From positions 1 to 64,000 of the forward strand of contig CAKQWM010000009.1 in NCBI GenBank assembly GCA_934278995.1: a stretch of DNA of 64,000 nucleotides. The letters are read 5' to 3'. Within the stretch, counting starts at the first letter, position 1. Each line of letters begins with the position of its first letter. Both the position numbers and the translations under genes were made by a program. Shown piece by piece: positions 59,333-64,000 of this stretch. Origin of the DNA: an uncultured Clostridia bacterium. Its GTDB lineage: Bacteria; Bacillota; Clostridia; Christensenellales; Borkfalkiaceae. The notes under the pieces were generated by a model. It saw nothing but the letters and a program-made list of their open reading frames with translations. It did not search any database and was not told the DNA's origin.

Positions 59333-59983
59333 ATGAAAGATAAAATCAAAGTCGCTTACTCAAAAGAATTTATACCTTTCGGCGAAAAAACGTTTTCGGA
59401 AGCCGATCTCGTAATTTTAGGCAGAAGAACTTACGAAAAACTTTCGTATAAAGAAGAACTCGACGGAACGAGTTCAAATCTTGCGGATATGCGAAAATTT
59501 TCAAAAAATATATCGGCGCCCTGTTTTATTGCGGTAAAAAGCGACGATTACGGCAGGATAAAGCGAAGCGTCGCCGTTTTTGAAAACGGTAAACTTATTG
59601 CCGTTTGCGACGCCAACCTCGTGGAAAAGAACGAAGCGTCCTCGTTTGGCTACAAAGTGGTAAAAACTTCGGTCGGTAAAATCGGCGTTGCGGTGTCGAA
59701 AGATATATTAAACCCCGACTGTCTGAAATCGCTTTCTTTATGCGAGAGCGAACTTATCGTGAATCTTTACGTAGATATTTACGATTACGATATGACAAGG
59801 CTCATACCGTCACTCGGCTATTTATACGGGCTTCCCATAATATCGTGCGGCGCGCACGGCGCAGTCGCGGCGGACGGAACGGGTAAAACGTGTTTTTGCT
59901 CTTTGCGGGAAAAAGACGATTTTACTCTTTTTACAAAACGCAAAGTCAAAGACGTCACCGTAAAAACAATTTCCAATTATTGA
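59333..59983 (+). CDS. nitrilase-like protein lacking the catalytic cysteine
   Basis: 216 aa. The second half resembles the carbon-nitrogen hydrolase fold: VGKIGVAVSKDILNPD corresponds to the GVxICYD motif, then a segment like AELIVNxxV. The nucleophile position is S122 instead of Cys, and the length is shorter than the usual ~260. It is therefore probably inactive as an amidase or has another role. It may belong to the dusB operon (39-bp gap). Confidence 0.5.
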   Translation: MKDKIKVAYSKEFIPFGEKTFSEADLVILGRRTYEKLSYKEELDGTSSNLADMRKFSKNISAPCFIAVKSDDYGRIKRSVAVFENGKLIAVCDANLVEKNEASSFGYKVVKTSVGKIGVAVSKDILNPDCLKSLSLCESELIVNLYVDIYDYDMTRLIPSLGYLYGLPIISCGAHGAVAADGTGKTCFCSLREKDDFTLFTKRKVKDVTVKTISNY

Positions 59984-60012
59984 TCGCTTTTTCGGCGATA
60001 AAGGAGTCAGAT

Positions 60013-60507
60013 ATGAAATTTAACGTCGTTTTGGTAGAACCCGAAATTCCTCAGAACACGGGCAATATAGCGAGGACTTGCGCGGCGACGGGTTCTACGC
60101 TGCATCTGGTGCGTCCGCTCGGCTTTGAAATTTCGGACAAGCAGTTAAAAAGGGCGGGGCTGGATTACTGGAGCCTCCTTGACGTAAAAATATACGACAA
60201 TATCGAGGAAGTCCTAAAATTTTACGACGGAACGAATTTTTATTTTATGTCAACCAAAGGCAAGCACATATACTCCGACGCAAATTTTAAAGACGGCGAC
60301 TTTTTGGTTTTCGGAAAAGAAACGCACGGGCTTAACGAACTTTTGCTGGAAAAGTTTTACGATAAAACGCTGAGAATCCCTATGATAGGGGAAGCAAGAT
60401 CGTTAAACCTTTCAAATACCGTTGCTCTTACGGTTTTCGAGGCGCTCAGACAAAACGGCTTTAAAGGTATGAAAACCGAAGGTTCTTTAACGGGAAGAAA
60501 ATGTTAA
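60013..60507 (+). CDS. trmL: tRNA (cytidine/uridine-34-2'-O)-methyltransferase TrmL
   Basis: 164 aa SPOUT enzyme. NVVLVEPEIPQNTGNIARTCAATG, FGKETHGLNELLL and RIPMIGEARSLNLSNTVALTVFEALRQ are the three trefoil-knot motifs. ATG 60013 follows AAGGAG; the frame is open further upstream but overlaps the nitrilase-like gene. Confidence 0.94.
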   Translation: MKFNVVLVEPEIPQNTGNIARTCAATGSTLHLVRPLGFEISDKQLKRAGLDYWSLLDVKIYDNIEEVLKFYDGTNFYFMSTKGKHIYSDANFKDGDFLVFGKETHGLNELLLEKFYDKTLRIPMIGEARSLNLSNTVALTVFEALRQNGFKGMKTEGSLTGRKC

Positions 60508-60525
60508 TTTATATATGGATAATCC

Positions 60526-60548
60526 GACGGCGTAAGCCGTCCTTTTTT
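60526..60548 (+). terminator. terminator of trmL
   Basis: GACGGC (60526-60531) pairs with GCCGTC (60536-60541) around GTAA, followed by C and six T. Confidence 0.9.
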
Positions 60549-60813
60549 ATGCTTAAAGATAATCCGGTAACCGACGCTATTATAAACGAGAGTAAAAGAG
60601 TAACCGTTATAAAATATCGTTTAATCTTAAAAAACACGATGAAAAAAGTCGATTTTTCATTTATTAAGGCTTAAAGCAAACAATCCGGAAAGGATTTTCT
60701 TAACGGTTTTAGTCGAAAAACTCTGTTAAAACATATACAAAAACCGAAAAACTGTCAATTTTTAAAAAAAATGCGTCGAAAATACGTTAATTTCAGATAG
60801 CGGAAAAAGTTTG
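60549..60813. other. AT-rich gene-free stretch
   Basis: I see no gene, motif copy or clear hairpin between the trmL terminator and the next promoter. Confidence 0.5.
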
Positions 60814-60842
60814 TTGACTTTAATTTTAAATTGTGTTACAAT
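60814..60842 (+). promoter_or_regulatory. promoter of the E2-like gene
   Basis: TTGACT (60814-60819), 17 bp, TACAAT (60837-60842); start near 60849. Confidence 0.75.
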
Positions 60843-60853
60843 TTCTAATGTAT

Positions 60854-60935
60854 GTGATAAATCGGTGAAGTAAAAATCGACCTATCACGTTGTCGCTTTG
60901 TTTTTGCGACCGATAAAGAGTACGGCTTTGCCGTA
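60854..60935 (+). promoter_or_regulatory. three-hairpin leader of the E2-like gene
   Basis: GTGATA/TATCAC (with an inner TCG/CGA), GTCGC/GCGAC and TACGGC/GCCGTA follow one another in a leader of about 100 nt, without T-tracts. Family not recognised. Confidence 0.45.
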
Positions 60936-60948
60936 TCGAGAGGTAAAA

Positions 60949-61866
60949 ATGAAAAAAGAAAAAACAACGGATAATAAAAAAATCAAAAAACACAGGAAGG
61001 ACCGCAAGGACGGAAGATGGGTAAAAGAAGCCGACGCGATGCATCATTTCGTGCCGTACCTTATTCCGAACCGTTGCGATAACGAAGCGCTTTTACAGGA
61101 AACTTTCGATATGACCGAGGTTGTGAAATACCTTGAAGAAAAAAACGCAACCGTTCCGGAAGGCGGATACAGATACACGCTTTTTCACGTAGTATCGGCG
61201 GCGCTTGCGAAAGTTATTTATCACAGACCTAAACTGAATTATTTTATACAAGGACACAGACTGTACGAAAGAAACAACATTTCGTTTTCGTTTGCGATGA
61301 AAAAACGTTTCGTCGATAACGCCGACGAAGGACTTTGCATTATTAAGGTGGGCGAAAAAGGTACCGTTCCCATTGACGATCTTTATGAAAAAATCAAAGA
61401 AAGGGTTTTTACGATTCGTCATCACGACGAAACGGACGGCTCGACCGACATAATGGAAAAACTTGTTAAACTTCCGAGATTTTTATTAAAATTTATAACC
61501 CATATACTTAACTTTCTGGATTATCACGGCTGGATGCCTCGTTCTCTTTCCAAAGACGATCCGTATTATTCGTCCGTGTTTATATCTAACCTCGGCAGTA
61601 TTAAACTAAGCGCAAATTATCACCATTTGACGAATTACGGGACAAACTCGTTTTTCCTCATCATCAACCGCATGAAAAAAACGCCCGTTTTTCATGAAGA
61701 CGGGACGTTTGAAATGAAAGATACGCTCGATTTAGCGGTAACCATCGACGAGAGAATTGCCGACGGTTTGTACTTCGGAAACTCCATTAAACTTATCAAA
61801 AAGATTTTCGAGAACCCGAAAATTCTGGAACTTCCGATAGAAACGCCGATAGATCCCGTAGAGTAG
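60949..61866 (+). CDS. 2-oxoacid dehydrogenase E2-like acyltransferase, no lipoyl domain
   Basis: 305 aa. It matches the catalytic (CAT-like) domain of E2 acyltransferases, with YTLFHVVSAALAKVIYHRPKLN early and a C-terminal DERIADG. In active E2 this is DHRxxDG; here the catalytic His is E268, so classic chemistry is doubtful. No E1, E3 or lipoyl domain is nearby. An acyl-CoA ligase follows after 119 bp, so lipid or acyl transfer is a possible role. The lysine-rich N-terminus (to about residue 20) is unusual. ATG 60949 follows GAGAGG. Confidence 0.7.
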   Translation: MKKEKTTDNKKIKKHRKDRKDGRWVKEADAMHHFVPYLIPNRCDNEALLQETFDMTEVVKYLEEKNATVPEGGYRYTLFHVVSAALAKVIYHRPKLNYFIQGHRLYERNNISFSFAMKKRFVDNADEGLCIIKVGEKGTVPIDDLYEKIKERVFTIRHHDETDGSTDIMEKLVKLPRFLLKFITHILNFLDYHGWMPRSLSKDDPYYSSVFISNLGSIKLSANYHHLTNYGTNSFFLIINRMKKTPVFHEDGTFEMKDTLDLAVTIDERIADGLYFGNSIKLIKKIFENPKILELPIETPIDPVE

Positions 61867-61907
61867 CAAGCCGTCTTTTTTGGACGCATTACTTGGCTGA
61901 TTTTTAT

Positions 61908-61946
61908 ATAAAAGTCGGTCAATAAGCCCGTTATCGCAATTTTTAT
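61908..61946 (+). terminator. hairpin containing the dispersed motif, copy 22
   Basis: TCAATAAGCCCGTTATCG (61919-61936) with AAAAGTCGG and CAATTTTTAT flanks; ATAA/TTAT inside. It separates the E2-like gene from the ligase gene, possibly a partial terminator. Confidence 0.65.
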
Positions 61947-61985
61947 ATTTGATCTATTTTTAATTTTCGGAGAGCAACTTGAATT

Positions 61986-63710
61986 ATGGAAGAAACGATC
62001 AACGCGCCGTGGCTTAAAAGTTACGGCGATGTAAAATTTCACTTGGATTATCCCGAAGGGAGTCTTGCGGAGGTGGTTTTACAAACCGCCGACAAATACC
62101 CTTTGCAAACGGCTTTGTCGTGCATGGGTACGCACATTAAATATCTTAAATTCAAACAGAAGATTTTAGACGCCGCGAAAGCGTATCAAAGTCTCGGCTT
62201 GAAACCCGGCGATAAGGTTACGGTTTGTATGCCGAACCTTCCGCAAACTGTTTACTCTTTATACGCCTTGAACTATATCGGCGTTATAGCGAGTTTTATT
62301 CATCCCATGTCGGCAGTTTCGGAGATAGCCTTTTATCTTACCGAAGTCGGCTCCAAAACCGTTCTGACGCTCGACAGTTTTTATAACAAATTGCTGGAAG
62401 TTCAGAAACTCGTTAAAATCGACAAAATAATTCTTACGGGCGCGGCGGAAGAACTCGGTCTTGTCAAAAAAGTCGCTTATAAACTTATGAGAGGCAAAAA
62501 AGACAGGGATTATACCGTTGAAGACAACGTTGTTTACTGGGACGCGCTTTTTAAAAGCGTAAAATGTTCCAAACCCGCAACCCCGCATTTTATGAAAAAA
62601 ACCGATCCCGCCGTTATTTTATTCTCCGGCGGAACCACCGGCGTAACCAAAGGCATACTGCTTTCGAGTCTTAACTTCAACGCTTTGGCTTATCAGACGG
62701 GGGCGATGTGCAACAAGCAGATTCAGGGCAAAAAGATGCTTGCGGCAATGCCTTGTTTCCACGGATTCGGCTTGGGCGTCTGCATACATACGATGATGGT
62801 GCTCGGCGGCGAATCCATTTTAGTCCCGAAATTCAACGTAAAAGATTACGCGCTTCTGATTAAAAAGCATAAGCCCAACTACATTGCGGGCGTTCCGACG
62901 TTATACGAGGCGTTAACCCGTACAAATTATCTCGACGGAGTAAATCTCGACTTTTTGATGGGCGTTTTCTCCGGTGGCGATTCTCTCCCTGTAGAACTCA
63001 AGAAAAAATTCGATAAATATCTTGCAGATCACGGCGCGACGATTCGCATCCGCGAAGGTTACGGTACCACGGAATGCGTTACGGCAAGTTGCCTGACACC
63101 TTATAACAAGGAAAAAGAAGGATCCATAGGGCTTCCGTATCCCGATACGTATTATCGTATTTGCAAGGTCGGAACCGAGGAAGAAGCGCCTTACGGAGAA
63201 GAAGGCGAAATTTGTCTTTCGGGGCCGTCGGTAATGCTTGGCTACTACAATAATCCTACAGAAACCGCGAACACTTTAAAAACTCATCCCGACGGAAGAA
63301 TATGGCTTCACACCGGCGATTTGGGCGTTATGGACGAGGAAGGGTTCGTATTCTTCAAACAACGTATTAAACGTATGATAATAACGTGCGGTTACAACGT
63401 TTATCCGTCGCAGATAGAAAACGTTCTCGACGCCTATCCGGCAGTACAGATGAGTTGCGTAATCGGCGTTAAGGACGAATACAAAATGCAACGCATCAAA
63501 GCGTTTATAACTTTGAAGCCCGGCTATGAACCGTCGAAAGAATTAAAAATCGATATTCTGAATTATTGTCGCAAAAACATTGCCAAATACGCTATTCCTT
63601 ACGACATCGAATTCAGAAACGAACTTCCCAAAACCCTTGTAGGTAAAGTTGCTTACACCGTTTTGGAAAAGGAAGAAGCGGCAAAGCAAGCCGAACAAAT
63701 GAAGGCTTAA
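61986..63710 (+). CDS. AMP-dependent acyl-CoA synthetase/ligase
   Basis: 574 aa. ANL-superfamily enzyme that activates a carboxylic acid with ATP and joins it to CoA. The P-loop FSGGTTGVTKG (about residue 213), EGYGTTECVT, LHTGDLG and the C-terminal LPKTLVGKV with the catalytic Lys are all present. Length fits long-chain fatty acid or related ligases; the substrate is not evident. Paired with the E2-like acyltransferase upstream. Confidence 0.9.
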   Translation: MEETINAPWLKSYGDVKFHLDYPEGSLAEVVLQTADKYPLQTALSCMGTHIKYLKFKQKILDAAKAYQSLGLKPGDKVTVCMPNLPQTVYSLYALNYIGVIASFIHPMSAVSEIAFYLTEVGSKTVLTLDSFYNKLLEVQKLVKIDKIILTGAAEELGLVKKVAYKLMRGKKDRDYTVEDNVVYWDALFKSVKCSKPATPHFMKKTDPAVILFSGGTTGVTKGILLSSLNFNALAYQTGAMCNKQIQGKKMLAAMPCFHGFGLGVCIHTMMVLGGESILVPKFNVKDYALLIKKHKPNYIAGVPTLYEALTRTNYLDGVNLDFLMGVFSGGDSLPVELKKKFDKYLADHGATIRIREGYGTTECVTASCLTPYNKEKEGSIGLPYPDTYYRICKVGTEEEAPYGEEGEICLSGPSVMLGYYNNPTETANTLKTHPDGRIWLHTGDLGVMDEEGFVFFKQRIKRMIITCGYNVYPSQIENVLDAYPAVQMSCVIGVKDEYKMQRIKAFITLKPGYEPSKELKIDILNYCRKNIAKYAIPYDIEFRNELPKTLVGKVAYTVLEKEEAAKQAEQMKA

Positions 63711-63741
63711 TTAAGGGCGCGGTAAAGACGCTCAAACTATA

Positions 63742-63787
63742 AAAAAACACCGTAAAACGGCTTATAGCCGGACTTACGGTGTTTTTT
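63742..63787 (+). terminator. terminator of the ligase gene
   Basis: AAAAAACACCGTAA pairs with TTACGGTGTTTTTT around a loop that holds CGGCTTATAGCCG, a motif-like palindrome. Confidence 0.9.
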
Positions 63788-63797
63788 ATACAAACAA

Positions 63798-63824
63798 AAG
63801 CGGGCGAAAAACTTCGCCCGCTTA
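63798..63824 (-). terminator. terminator of the right-edge gene
   Basis: AGCGGGCGAA pairs with TTCGCCCGCT around AAAC; on the minus strand it is followed by TTTTG. It faces the partial gene at 63840. Confidence 0.75.
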
Positions 63825-63839
63825 AAGATTTTCTAAAAT

Positions 63840-64000
63840 TTATTTTTTAGTCGCAAGTTTTGAAACGATTTTGGAAACGAAAAGAACTAAAAAATCGATA
63901 ATTACAAGTCCCGATAAAATTCCGAATAACCGAAGGTTTTCGTTTATCGGCGTAAGGGGAGAGAGTTCAAAAAAGCCCGATAAAACGTTCGTCGTCGTCA
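63840..64000 (-). CDS. C-terminal part of a membrane protein (runs off the window)
   Basis: The last 52 residues of a minus-strand gene. They include a hydrophobic helix (FGILSGLVIIDFLVLFVSKIV) and a short Lys tail. A terminator directly downstream supports a real gene. Too little is visible to name it. Confidence 0.5.
   Translation of the reverse strand, partial: TTTNVLSGFFELSPLTPINENLRLFGILSGLVIIDFLVLFVSKIVSKLATKK

Noticed and set aside
59324..59333. Leaderless start for the nitrilase-like gene
   Set aside because: A TATAAA lies only 3 nt before the ATG, which would put the transcript start inside the gene, and no -35 is present.
795..61936. CRISPR array or classical transposon for the dispersed motif
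   Set aside because: Copies are irregularly spaced over 61 kb, in both orientations, without spacers, target duplications or terminal repeats.

Overview
This window looks like part of the chromosome of an anaerobic, low-to-medium GC Clostridia (Bacillota). The evidence is the Firmicutes-type order of one uninterrupted S10-spc-alpha ribosomal cluster, zinc-type S14 and L36, a zinc-lid adenylate kinase, a six-gene Rnf complex, a spoVT-spoVB-mazG(yabN) block, and a 6S RNA. Promoters are textbook sigma-A boxes with 17-bp spacers. The species cannot be named from sequence alone; an uncultured gut-type lineage is an inference.

Layout. 0-3.2 kb: tRNA-Gln on the minus strand, a phosphopantetheinyl transferase, and pdxS-pdxT (PLP synthase). 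3.3-3.5 kb: a probable 6S RNA. 3.67-18.96 kb: the ribosomal cluster from rpsJ to rplQ, with secY, adk, map, infA, rpmJ and rpoA. 19-21.3 kb: a U32 peptidase on the minus strand. 21.4-26 kb: an FAD dehydrogenase, a TfoX-like gene split by a small mobile element, an M29 aminopeptidase and gapA. 26.4-33.6 kb: a ChrA transporter with a structured leader, an LRR lipoprotein, a NadD-YqeK fusion, rsfS and a degenerate DERA-like protein. 33.9-39.4 kb: a BmpA/NupABC-type nucleoside ABC importer with a hairpin-rich leader. 39.5-44 kb: a ferritin-like protein, tRNA-Gly(CCC) and several small membrane proteins. 44-51.6 kb: apbE, a NusG-II-domain protein, a Gx transporter and rnfCDGEAB. These belong together, because ApbE attaches FMN to RnfD and RnfG. 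51.8-58.4 kb: a lipoprotein, a patatin (minus), a cluster of four DnaA boxes, a CwlD-like amidase, spoVT, spoVB and mazG. 58.3-63.8 kb: dusB, a nitrilase-like protein, trmL, and an E2-like acyltransferase next to an acyl-CoA ligase. A minus-strand gene runs off the right edge.

The most unusual signal is a dispersed 16-18 bp motif, consensus CTATAAGCCCGTTATCG. It occurs about 22 times, plus some weak copies, in both orientations. Some copies lie inside hairpin terminators. Others lie inside genes in different reading frames, even over conserved protein motifs. I saw none in the ribosomal cluster. This distribution resembles DNA-uptake or architectural motifs more than transposon insertions.

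Other notable items are two ~294-bp MITE-like elements with TA target duplications, one of which splits the tfoX-like gene so cleanly that the intact ORF can be rebuilt; the DnaA-box cluster; four genes predicted to have leaderless mRNAs; and several enzymes whose catalytic residue is replaced. All calls come from reading the sequence; no database search or folding program was run.
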